Origin: an uncultured Pseudomonadota bacterium
Lineage (GTDB): Bacteria > Myxococcota_A > UBA796 > GCA-2862545
Length of the DNA: 5,951 nt
Reading direction: 5' to 3'
Assembly (NCBI GenBank): GCA_937891875.1
Contig: CALATR010000357.1
Span: 1 to 5,951 of the forward strand
In this document: in pieces, positions 1 to 5,884 of the stretch
Numbering within the stretch: position 1 is the first letter of the stretch
How the letters are laid out: each line of letters opens with the position of its first letter
Made by a program: the position numbers and the translations under genes
The notes under the pieces: model-generated
Told to the model about the DNA's origin: nothing
Databases searched by the model: none
Seen by the model: the letters and a program-made list of their open reading frames with translations, nothing else

Positions 1-86
1 CCCGCCTGTCCCGCGGTGCCATGCCGCTCGAGGAGCTGGGTGTACGCCGTCTTTCGCGTGACGACCACGACCCTTGGGGCGCCCAT
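1..86 (-). CDS. Partial CDS, N-terminus of a probable NAD-kinase-like (sugar/NAD kinase) protein
   Basis: Only the first 28 codons are in the window; the gene runs off the left edge. The start is well supported. An ATG at 86-84 overlaps the stop of the preceding SPFH gene in a TGATG arrangement, and a GAGGAGG ribosome binding site lies 4 nt upstream inside the last SPFH codons. The visible protein begins MGAPRVVVVTRKTAY and continues QLLERHGTAGQA. The hydrophobic RVVVVTR strand followed by an arginine/histidine-containing helix is what I recall for the N-terminus of bacterial NAD(+)/NADH kinase-like proteins (ATP-NAD kinase/diacylglycerol kinase superfamily). Such a short piece cannot prove this, and no catalytic GGDGT-type motif is in view. 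It is the third gene of an operon headed by an NrtR-like regulator, so a role in NAD(P) metabolism would fit, as inference. Being a real coding start is much more certain than the family. Confidence 0.6.
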   Translation of the reverse strand, partial: MGAPRVVVVTRKTAYTQLLERHGTAGQA

Positions 87-1144
87 CACGCCTCCTCGGT
101 CCCCAGGCGCTGCACGCCCGCCTGCATCAAGCTGGTCAGGAGCGGCGAGAGCGCGTCGGGGGACAGGTTGAGGTGGTCGATGCGCTGGAGCTTGGTCGCC
201 AGCTCCCGGGCGGCCAGGCCGAGCATGACCGTCGGCGGCAGGTCCCGGTAGATCGCCATGCGCTCGCGCTCACCGACCAGCCGCGCCTCCTCGACCGCCT
301 GGATGCCCTCGGCGCGCGCGTCGTTCTCGAGGCGCATGGTCGCCGCCTTGGCCTCGGCGGCGATGCGCTTCTGCTCCCCCGCGGCCTGGGCCTCGATGCG
401 CTGGGCCTCGGCGCGCTCCTTGGCCTGCTCCCGTTGGTTCTGGCCCTCCTGGGCGATGAGCGCCTGCTGCCTGCGCGACAGCTCGATCCGGTTCTGGAGC
501 TCGTTCTCGGCGATGGCCCGCTCCTTGTCGACCGCGATCGCCCGCCGCTGGTACACGGCCTCGTCCGCGCGCTGCTGGATCTCCTCGCGCATGGGCGTCT
601 GCAGGGCCTTCTCCAGCTCGGCCGTGGGGGAGAGCATGGAGACCCGCACGGTCACGACCTCGAGGCCCATGTCGGCCAGGCCCGCGTCGGCGGTCAGGCC
701 CGCCTGGATGCGCTCGCGCACGTCGGCGACGCCCTCGGCGAGGATGCGGCGGACCGGCGTGTGGGCGAGGTAGTCGACGACGTACTGCTGGGCGAGCTGG
801 GTCATCAGGGTCGCCAGCTGGTCCAGGGGCTGGCGAAGGTGCTGCCCCGAGTCCAGGGACAGCGAGAAGTCGATCCGCTCGGCGAGGGTGGCCGCGTCGA
901 CCACGCGGAAGGTGATGGCGCCCTGGGCGGTGACGTCCTGGAAGTCGGACGAGCGCCCGTGGAAGAGGAAGGGCAGCTCGCGATCATCGCACGGGACCTC
1001 GGCGACGCTGGAGCCCAGCGGGAAGAACCAGAAGGTGAGCCCGCGGCCGCTCCTGCGCAGCCGTCCGCGGTGGAAGTGCAGCACGTACGAGGTGGGCTCG
1101 CTGCGCAGGTGCCGGACGAAGGGGAAGGCGGTGATGGTGGACAT
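86..1144 (-). CDS. SPFH/band 7 domain protein (stomatin/prohibitin/flotillin-like), soluble form
   Basis: This is a 352-residue protein of the SPFH (band 7) superfamily, whose members oligomerise into ring- or cage-like scaffolds on membranes and organise microdomains or proteases. An SPFH-type beta/alpha domain spans about residues 18-205. It includes the SYVLHFHRGRLRRSGRGL strand region, the FQDVTAQGAITFRV segment (68-81) and the TADAGLADMGLEVVTVRVSML segment with its conserved LADMGLEVV core (about 151-171). A long charged helix rich in Glu, Arg, Gln and Ala (about 185-297) is a predicted coiled coil. It is followed by a conserved-looking LPPTVMLGLAARELATKL tail and a C-terminal helix. Unlike classical stomatins there is no N-terminal hydrophobic hairpin, so it is probably cytosolic or peripheral. 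The ATG start is set by AGGAGG 4 nt upstream. It is 8 nt downstream of the NrtR-like gene and overlaps the next gene by 1 nt, so it is almost certainly in one operon. Its biological role is not known from sequence. Confidence 0.93.
   Translation of the reverse strand: MSTITAFPFVRHLRSEPTSYVLHFHRGRLRRSGRGLTFWFFPLGSSVAEVPCDDRELPFLFHGRSSDFQDVTAQGAITFRVVDAATLAERIDFSLSLDSGQHLRQPLDQLATLMTQLAQQYVVDYLAHTPVRRILAEGVADVRERIQAGLTADAGLADMGLEVVTVRVSMLSPTAELEKALQTPMREEIQQRADEAVYQRRAIAVDKERAIAENELQNRIELSRRQQALIAQEGQNQREQAKERAEAQRIEAQAAGEQKRIAAEAKAATMRLENDARAEGIQAVEEARLVGERERMAIYRDLPPTVMLGLAARELATKLQRIDHLNLSPDALSPLLTSLMQAGVQRLGTEEA
91..97 (-). promoter_or_regulatory. Ribosome binding site GAGGAGG for the partial downstream gene
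   Basis: On the minus strand GAGGAGG sits 4 nt before the ATG at 86-84, embedded in the final Glu-Glu codons of the SPFH gene. It fixes the start of the gene that runs off the left edge and implies translational coupling with the SPFH gene. Confidence 0.7.
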
Positions 1145-1148
1145 GGTG

Positions 1149-1154
1149 CCTCCT
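1149..1154 (-). promoter_or_regulatory. Ribosome binding site AGGAGG of the SPFH gene, overlapping the upstream stop codon
   Basis: On the minus strand the regulator gene ends in TAG at 1155-1153, and the same bases begin TAGGAGG. The SPFH ATG at 1144 follows after a 4-nt spacer (CACC). The overlap of stop codon and perfect Shine-Dalgarno supports translational coupling and confirms the SPFH start. Confidence 0.85.
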
Positions 1155-1881
1155 AGGTGAGGAATCGGTAGAGCTCGGCCGGGCGGTGCGCAGTGTCCTG
1201 CTCCCGCTCGCCGGTCGCCTCGATCTGGCCGGTGGCGAGCATGCGTCGCCGGAAGGAGTCCTTGTTGAGCGGCTTGTGCAGGATGGTCTCGTGGACCTGC
1301 TGCAGCTGGCGCAGGGTGAAGCGCTCGGGCAGCAGCTCGAAGCCGACGGCGGAGTAGTCGAGCTTGCCGCGCAGGCGCTGCACCACCGTGCCCAGCATCG
1401 TGCCGTGGTCGAAGGCGAGCGGGAGCTCGTCGTCCTCGAGCCAGGCCGTCACCGGGTCGTCCGCCGAGCCCTCCCAGGGCACGCTGATCCGCGCCAGCAC
1501 GGTGTCAGGGCGCTTGGCCGCCGCGGCCCGCAGCCGCTGGATGTGGGTGAGGGCGAAGTAGGCGACGCTGATGACCCGGGTCCGCGGATCCCGGTTCGGC
1601 GCGCCGAAGGTGTAGAGCTGCTCGACGAAGACATCGTGCAGACCGGCCTTGTCGCGCAGGAGCCGCTCCGCCGCCTGCTCCAGCCCCTCGTCCATGCGCA
1701 CGAAGCCGCCGGGCAGGGCGTAGTGGTGGCGGAACGGGTGCTCCGTGCGCCGGATCAGCAGGGTGCGCAGCGCCCCGTCGTGCACGGTGACCAGCGCGAC
1801 GTCCACGGACACCGACGGGTGCTCGAACCCCGACGGGTCGTAGCGGGCCAGGAACTCCTGCTCGGTCTCGGGAGGGGACAT
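1153..1881 (-). CDS. NrtR-like transcriptional regulator: Nudix domain plus winged helix
   Basis: This is a 242-residue two-domain protein. Residues about 24-155 form a Nudix fold (VSVDVALVTV, then LLIRRTEHPFRHHYALPGGFV). The C-terminal part (about 175-242) matches the DNA-binding winged helix of NrtR regulators: FTLRQLQQVHETIL, then LNKDSFRRRML, then a HRPAELYRF ending. NrtR proteins repress NAD-biosynthesis genes and respond to ADP-ribose-type ligands bound by the Nudix domain. Here the Nudix box GX5EX7REUXEEXGU begins normally (G59, E65, R73). The catalytic REUXEE part, however, reads RLLRDK, so the glutamates expected at 74, 77 and 78 are Leu, Asp and Lys. Hydrolysis is therefore unlikely and ligand sensing likely. 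I chose the ATG at 1881-1879 because AGAGG lies 6 nt upstream. The GTG at 1905 lies in the promoter-like island and has no ribosome binding site. It heads the operon with the SPFH gene; autoregulation is plausible. The regulated genes are not shown by sequence alone, so I give no symbol. Confidence 0.9.
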   Translation of the reverse strand: MSPPETEQEFLARYDPSGFEHPSVSVDVALVTVHDGALRTLLIRRTEHPFRHHYALPGGFVRMDEGLEQAAERLLRDKAGLHDVFVEQLYTFGAPNRDPRTRVISVAYFALTHIQRLRAAAAKRPDTVLARISVPWEGSADDPVTAWLEDDELPLAFDHGTMLGTVVQRLRGKLDYSAVGFELLPERFTLRQLQQVHETILHKPLNKDSFRRRMLATGQIEATGEREQDTAHRPAELYRFLT

Positions 1882-1994
1882 CGGAACCTCTTTGATGCAT
1901 GACACATATATCCCTTGTGCATCTAAGGCAAGAGACTCCCGCCGGCGCTCGCCTGGGCGTGCTGCTGAGGGGGCGGCCGAGCTAGCATCCCCCC
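1882..1994. promoter_or_regulatory. Divergent intergenic region with AT-rich promoter island
   Basis: These 113 nt separate the divergently transcribed NrtR-like and thioredoxin-like genes. Positions about 1890-1931 are clearly AT-rich against the surrounding GC-rich sequence. Toward the regulator (minus strand), TTGCCT at 1931-1926 and TATGTG at 1908-1903 are 17 nt apart. Toward the thioredoxin (plus strand), ATGACA at 1899-1904 (5 of 6 to TTGACA) and TCTAAG at 1922-1927 (4 of 6 to TATAAT) are also 17 nt apart. The two candidate promoters overlap each other and the inverted repeat at 1894-1923. All assignments are by eye against sigma70 consensus and are inference. Confidence 0.55.
1894..1923. 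promoter_or_regulatory. Inverted repeat GATGCA-N18-TGCATC, candidate operator
   Basis: Perfect 6-bp arms GATGCA (1894-1899) and TGCATC (1918-1923) flank an 18-nt spacer containing CACATATAT. An inner imperfect pair, ATGACACA (1899-1906) and TGTGCAT (1916-1922), reinforces the dyad. The repeat lies over the candidate -10 and spacer of the regulator promoter and over the thioredoxin promoter elements, where a dimeric repressor would block both. Autoregulation by the adjacent NrtR-like protein is the simplest reading; it is not proven. Confidence 0.45.
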
Positions 1995-2312
1995 ATGACC
2001 TACCGCCCAGACCAGCCCGATCCCGCCACCGTTTCCGCCCTCGAGGGCGTCGCCGTGCTCGACTTCGGCACCAACTGGTGCAGCATCTGCCAGGCGGCCC
2101 GGGGGGACATCGAGCGAGGCCTCGCGGGCGCGGACGTGCCCCATCTGAAGGTCGAGGACGGGCGGGGACGGCCGCTCGGGCGGTCCTTTCGGGTGAAGCT
2201 GTGGCCGACGCTCATCTTCCTGCGGGATGGCGTCGAGGTGGCTCGCGTCGTGCGCCCGACCTCGGCGGGGCAGGTGGCCGCCGCGCTGGCAGAGGCGGTC
2301 GGCGCGGACTGA
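1995..2312 (+). CDS. Thioredoxin family protein with CSIC active site
   Basis: This is a 105-residue single-domain thioredoxin fold, the usual length for a stand-alone thioredoxin, with no signal peptide, so it should act in the cytoplasm as a thiol-disulfide oxidoreductase or reductant for a specific partner. The strand VAVLDFGTNW leads into the active site C29-S-I-C32, followed by QAARGDIE. W70-P71-T72 supplies the cis-proline before the LIFLRDGVEVARVV hairpin, and a final helix ends at GAD. The active site is not the classical WCGPC: Ser-Ile replaces Gly-Pro, which in this family usually shifts redox potential and partner choice. No good Shine-Dalgarno lies at normal distance before the ATG; the nearest purine run, GAGGGGG, is about 20-30 nt upstream. 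Translation may therefore be weak or leaderless, helped by TAGCAT at 1983-1988. It is transcribed divergently from the NrtR-like regulator and converges on the kinase gene. Confidence 0.88.
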   Translation: MTYRPDQPDPATVSALEGVAVLDFGTNWCSICQAARGDIERGLAGADVPHLKVEDGRGRPLGRSFRVKLWPTLIFLRDGVEVARVVRPTSAGQVAAALAEAVGAD

Positions 2313-2318
2313 CCGGGC

Positions 2319-3791
2319 CTACGCCACCACGACCCGCGTCCCGGCCAGGCGATCCGCCAGCCGGCGCCCGTCCTTGTCGATGAGCGCTACGAGCGGCCCG
2401 ATCCAGCCGACCAGGATCAGCCACACGATGCCGACCACGGGCACGAACCACAGCCAGCCGATGGGCCACAGGATGGCGGCGATCGCCCACTGGTAGGTGA
2501 TGAGGTCGACCGCGTTGCGCAGCACGATGGCGAGCGGGGAGGCAGCCTCGCCGGTGCGGGCGTTGACGATGCGTGTGCCGGTGGCGACGCCGCCCGGGCT
2601 CGACCACCCGCCCACCGTGCCCCGGGCCAGCGCGGCGAGCGGGTACAGCACGATGCCGACGCAGGACAGCACCAGCACCTGCAGGATCAGCTCGTCGACG
2701 AGGCGTGCACCAAGGCGCAGGAAGAAGTTGGCCTTTCGTGGTCTCGCCACCGCGGTCGGGCGCGGCGGGGCCGGGGGCTTCAGCACCGACGGCGGGTGGG
2801 TCGGTGCGGGCGGGCTCGGCGCTGGCATCGACGACGGCGGCAGGGTCGGGGCCGGAGGCTTGGCCACCTTGGGGGGGATCTCGAAGGCGAAGGTGTGGGC
2901 CGCGGCGGAGGCTGGCGAGCGGTCCGCAGGAGGCTCGGGCGTGTGCAGGACCCCGGCGTCCGACGGCGCGCGCACGCCCAGCATGGACAGCGCCTCGGAA
3001 GCGCTCTGCACCCGATCCTCGCGCTCCTTCTCGGTCAGCGCATCGATCAGGCGGTGCAGGTCGGGCGGGGTGTGCGCGGGCAGCGGGCCCAGGGGCTCGT
3101 CCATGACCGCGACCGAGAGCTTGCGGTTGCCCTCGACATCCGCGTAGGGCAGCTGCCCGGTCAGCATCTCCCAGCCCATGACGCCCAGGGTGTAGAGGTC
3201 GCTGCGGCTGTCGATGCTGGCGCTCTGCAGCACCTGCTCCGGGCTCGCGTAGCGCGGGGTGCCGACGAAGCTGTGCTCCCGGGTGAGGGCCACGTCCTGG
3301 TCGGTCGGGGTCAGGAGCTTGGCCACGCCGAAGTCGGCGAGCTTGCAGCGGACGACGCCGCGCTCCTCGATGACGAAGATGTTCTCGGGCTTCAGGTCGC
3401 GGTGGGCGATGCCCGAGGCGTGGCAGGCGTGCAGGATGCCCAGCAGGTCGACCAGCACGGCCCGGGCGCGCTCCGGGTGCATCGGACCCTCGTCCAGCAC
3501 GTCCGCCAGCGTGGGCGCGGAGACGAACTCCATGGCGATCGCCAGCGTGGTGCCGTCCTCGACCAGCTCCTCCACCTGCACCACGCCAGGATGCTGAAGA
3601 CTGGCCTGGAAGCGTGCTTCTCGGTGGAAGCGAGCGACGACCGACTTGTACATCGAGTAGCGCTCGGACAGGACCTTGAGCGCCAGCGGGTCACGCGATC
3701 CGTCCGCGCGGACCTCGTACACCGTGCCCATGCCGCCCTTGCCGAGCTCGCGCACGATCGTGTAGCGCTGGATGCGATCGCCAGGGTTCAC
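2319..3791 (-). CDS. Membrane-anchored Ser/Thr protein kinase with C-terminal RDD domain
   Basis: This is a 490-residue fusion. An N-terminal Hanks-type kinase domain spans about residues 10-270 and has all key motifs: glycine loop GKGGMGTVYEV (17-27), ATP-binding K39 in LALKV, helix-C E58, catalytic HRDLKPEN (130-137, D132), magnesium-binding DFG (153-155), activation segment with GTPRYASPEQ (177-186), and SRSDLYTLGVMGWEML. It should be an active RD-type kinase, probably switched on by activation-loop phosphorylation. A proline-rich low-complexity linker (about 305-352) follows. The RDD membrane domain (about 355-490) has R363 and D366 in GARLVDE, a TGTRIVNARTGE segment, D480 in GRRLADRLAGT, and about three hydrophobic helices (366-388, 430-448, 450-471). 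The kinase thus faces the cytoplasm, tethered at its C-terminus. The GTG at 3791-3789 is the only suitable start after the upstream stop; upstream in-frame sequence is non-coding in character and there is no strong ribosome binding site. Substrates and signal are unknown. Confidence 0.92.
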   Translation of the reverse strand: MNPGDRIQRYTIVRELGKGGMGTVYEVRADGSRDPLALKVLSERYSMYKSVVARFHREARFQASLQHPGVVQVEELVEDGTTLAIAMEFVSAPTLADVLDEGPMHPERARAVLVDLLGILHACHASGIAHRDLKPENIFVIEERGVVRCKLADFGVAKLLTPTDQDVALTREHSFVGTPRYASPEQVLQSASIDSRSDLYTLGVMGWEMLTGQLPYADVEGNRKLSVAVMDEPLGPLPAHTPPDLHRLIDALTEKEREDRVQSASEALSMLGVRAPSDAGVLHTPEPPADRSPASAAAHTFAFEIPPKVAKPPAPTLPPSSMPAPSPPAPTHPPSVLKPPAPPRPTAVARPRKANFFLRLGARLVDELILQVLVLSCVGIVLYPLAALARGTVGGWSSPGGVATGTRIVNARTGEAASPLAIVLRNAVDLITYQWAIAAILWPIGWLWFVPVVGIVWLILVGWIGPLVALIDKDGRRLADRLAGTRVVVA

Positions 3792-3892
3792 GCGGGGCTG
3801 CTCGGGGCATGGGTCGGGGCGAGCCAGCGGGGCATGCGACCTCCGCCGGCAGCGTACCCCCTCGGCGGTCGTCGTGCCGCAGGCGGTCCCAC
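3792..3892. other. Intergenic gap upstream of the kinase, with GCCCCG repeats
   Basis: This 101-nt gap lies between the secreted-protein gene and the kinase. On the kinase strand GCCCCG occurs four times (starting, in plus coordinates, at 3793, 3803, 3815 and 3828). Two copies are extended to CATGCCCCG (3803-3811 and 3828-3836). A weak stem CCGCCG/CGGCGG (3843-3848 with 3863-3868, 14-nt loop) lies closer to the upstream stop, but no T-tract follows. No clear promoter or terminator is visible, so read-through into the kinase gene is possible. Confidence 0.4.
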
Positions 3893-5205
3893 CTACTCCG
3901 GGCCGATCCGCGCGCGCTCGACCCGCAGCACGGTCTCTCCGTCGTCCTCGGCGAGGGTCCACAGCACCACCTCGTCCCCGCCAGGCACCGGAGAGACGGC
4001 GTGGTAGCCAGGGTAGAACGTTCCATCTCGCAGGTCCTGGTCGACCAGGCGCACCGTCGCCACCCCCTGTTCGGTCGGATGCAGCACGTGCAGCTCGGTG
4101 CCGACAGCGATCGCGACGACGGTGGGGTCCGGGCTCTCCACGACCACGTCCCGCATGGGGAGGAACCGCCCCTGGCTCGCCCCCAGCACCACCAGGTGGG
4201 TGACGCGATAGCCCAGGAACTCCCGGTGGCCGTTGCCGTCGCGAGGCGCCAGGGCCACCCGCCGAGCCAGCAGCACGGTCCACCCCGAGCGGGACACGAC
4301 CGGCTCCAGCAGGATGGGCGACCGCGGGCCATAGCCCTCGCCGCCGATCCGCGTCGGCTCGAAGCCCTGGACCGAGTCCAGCGAGAGCAGCCCCTTGCCG
4401 GGGATCCACACCCGGTCCGCCGCGGACTTCGCGCGGTGGGAGAGCACCGCGACCGGCTCTCCCGTGTCCGCCACGTGCAGCTCCCGCACCACGCTCACGT
4501 CGAGCTCCAGGGGGTGTACCTGCATGGGGGTGCCGTCGACACTGAGATCGACCAGCACCGTCCGGCTTCCCCGCGTCAGCTGCACCCCGGCGTGCGCCCC
4601 GTGAACGCGAAGCCGCCCGAGCCGGGCCCGCCCGATCCCGAGGCGCTCCTTCGGGTCCAGGGTCAGACAGGCGCCGTCGCGGAGGTCCACCTTCACGATG
4701 ACGCCGCGTCCGCCGGTGCCGTAGGGCGCCCCTCGGGTGAGGCCCACCACCCAGGCCACCTGCCCGTCGACCAGGAGCTGGTCCCCATGTCGGACCCCCT
4801 CCGAGCGGATGACGTCGTCCACCAGCGCTCCGTCGCTCGCGCGGACCTGGACCAGGCGGGGGGCTCCAGCTCGGGATCCATCAGGAACACGACCCCGTCG
4901 GGGCTGGCGGCGTGGTCGCGCAGGTGGGTGCGCGCCTCGCGGGTCCAGGTGCGGGTCCACGTCGGCTGCAGGTCCGGGCCGAGCCCCCGGAAGGTCCACG
5001 TGCGGCGGTCCCGGGAGCGAGACGCCACGATGACGCTGCCGTCGCCAGCGACCGTCACCCGGTGCAGGCGTGGGCTGCCCTCCAGCTCCAGCCGTCCGAC
5101 CGACGGCGTCTCCGCCGCGAGCGCGGGCGAGCAGCGCCCTCCGGCGGCGGACGCCACGGCCAGCAAGCACGCCAGGAACATCACCCTGTGCATGACCCTC
5201 ACCAT
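3893..5205 (-). pseudogene. Secreted protein of unknown function, split by a frameshift
   Basis: Two reading frames join into one sensible protein of about 437 residues. The N-terminal frame (ATG at 5205-5203, or possibly 5193) encodes a Sec signal peptide: a basic start MVRVMHR, a hydrophobic core FLACLLAVASAA, and a likely cut after ALA at about residue 30. It then encodes GRLELEGSPRLHRVTVAGDG and similar beta-rich sequence up to residue 116. At the C6 tract (plus-strand G6, 4858-4863) the frame must move by one base. One added C gives a natural continuation (EPPRLVQVRASDGALVDD), which runs open to TAG at 3895-3893. Without it the first frame runs into non-protein-like sequence and stops at 4693. 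The mature part has many short strand-turn segments with Asp/Gly, resembling a beta-propeller, but I recognise no family. It overlaps the methyltransferase stop by 7 nt. It may be a true pseudogene, a sequencing or assembly indel, or a slippage product; a shorter restart at GTG 4822 is also possible. Confidence 0.65.
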
Positions 5206-5873
5206 GAGATGTCGATCCCGAAGAGCTCGCGCTCGCCCTCGTCGAGCACGTCGACCTCCACCTGCAGCCCGACCCGGCGGGCCTCGGCCTCGAAGCTCGG
5301 GAGCGCCAGGCGGCCCGGGTCGACCAGCCAGGCTCGGCCGTCCTCGGCCAGCCACCGGGCGAGCTGACCGACGACCAGCGGCACCAGCTGGGCGCTGTAG
5401 AGGAGGTCGCTTGCGATCACGCGGTCGAAGCGAGGGCAGGGGAGGACGGCGTCCTCGTCGCGCCAGTCGAGCTCGGCGAAGGAGACTTCGACTCCGTTGT
5501 GACGGGCGTTCGCGGCCAGGAATGCGCCGGCGTGGGGGTGGTTGTCGGTCGCGACCACCCGAGCCCTGCGGGACGCGGCGACGATCGCCGGAAGTCCGAG
5601 TCCGCAGCCCAGCTCCAGCACGTCGAGTCCGGCGACGTCCTCCGCGGCGACCCGCTCGGCGAGGGCGACCGCACCCGGCCACAGGACGCCGAACATGGGC
5701 ATCCAGTCGCCCGGATCCCGCCCGGTGTTGCGCCCGCCGAGGGTCCTGTAGACCGCGCCGACGTTCTCCTCGAAGCCGTCCAGGGCGGCGAGGCGGTAGG
5801 TTCGCCCTCCGATCTCGGCCTGCACGGTGGCCCGGCCGTAGCCGAAGCCGCGGGGGTCGGAGAGGTCCTGCAC
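5199..5873 (-). CDS. Class I SAM-dependent methyltransferase, Nnt1/lysine-methyltransferase-like
   Basis: This is a 224-residue soluble enzyme with a Rossmann-type methyltransferase fold. Residues 64-72 (LWPGAVALA) form the tryptophan-containing helix typical before motif I. Motif I is VLELGCGLGLP (85-95), and the acidic end of strand 2 is VVATDNHP with D110 for the SAM ribose. Residues 149-159 (FDRVIASDLLY) match the D-x-x-Y-type post-II motif of the Methyltransf_16 group, which includes predicted nicotinamide N-methyltransferases (Nnt1) and METTL-type protein lysine methyltransferases. It therefore likely methylates a protein lysine or a small amine; the substrate cannot be read from sequence. 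The start is GTG at 5873-5871, with AGGAG 6 nt upstream. That ribosome binding site overlaps the stop of the upstream LysR-like gene, so the two are probably co-transcribed. The stop overlaps the likely start of the secreted-protein gene. Length is normal for the group. Confidence 0.85.
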   Translation of the reverse strand: MQDLSDPRGFGYGRATVQAEIGGRTYRLAALDGFEENVGAVYRTLGGRNTGRDPGDWMPMFGVLWPGAVALAERVAAEDVAGLDVLELGCGLGLPAIVAASRRARVVATDNHPHAGAFLAANARHNGVEVSFAELDWRDEDAVLPCPRFDRVIASDLLYSAQLVPLVVGQLARWLAEDGRAWLVDPGRLALPSFEAEARRVGLQVEVDVLDEGERELFGIDISW

Positions 5874-5879
5874 ACGGCA

Positions 5880-5884
5880 CTCCT
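5880..5884 (-). promoter_or_regulatory. Ribosome binding site AGGAG of the methyltransferase gene
   Basis: On the minus strand the upstream gene ends in TAG (5885-5883), and TAGGAG begins with that stop codon. The GTG start at 5873 follows the AGGAG after 6 nt. This supports the GTG over other starts and implies coupling with the LysR-like gene. Confidence 0.65.

Noticed and set aside
74..1156. Long plus-strand open frame antisense to the SPFH gene (360 residues)
   Set aside because: Its product is rich in Leu, Gly, Arg and Val with no domain pattern, while the minus strand encodes a clear SPFH protein with ribosome binding site. It is a composition effect of GC-rich codons.
1186..1902. Plus-strand open frame antisense to the NrtR-like gene (238 residues)
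   Set aside because: It lies wholly opposite a well-supported regulator and has no ribosome binding site or domain.
1882..1905. Upstream GTG start at 1905 for the NrtR-like protein
   Set aside because: It would place the start inside the candidate promoter and lacks a Shine-Dalgarno; the ATG at 1881 has AGAGG 6 nt upstream.
3843..3868. Hairpin CCGCCG/CGGCGG as a terminator
   Set aside because: The stem is short with a 14-nt loop and no T-tract follows; such stems are common by chance at this GC content.
2796..4007. Long plus-strand open frame antisense to the kinase (403 residues)
   Set aside because: The minus strand shows every kinase motif in order. The antisense product is Gly/Arg/His-rich, has no recognisable motif, and crosses an intergenic gap.
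3792..4409. Extension of the kinase frame upstream of GTG 3791
   Set aside because: The extra 206 residues overlap the secreted-protein gene in another frame and are Arg/Gly/Pro-rich out-of-frame translation.
5206..5880. Open frame starting at 5880 in the alternative methyltransferase frame
   Set aside because: Its first 220 or so residues are Arg/Pro/Gly-rich and overlap a clear methyltransferase; only the part after 5205 is real coding sequence of the next gene.
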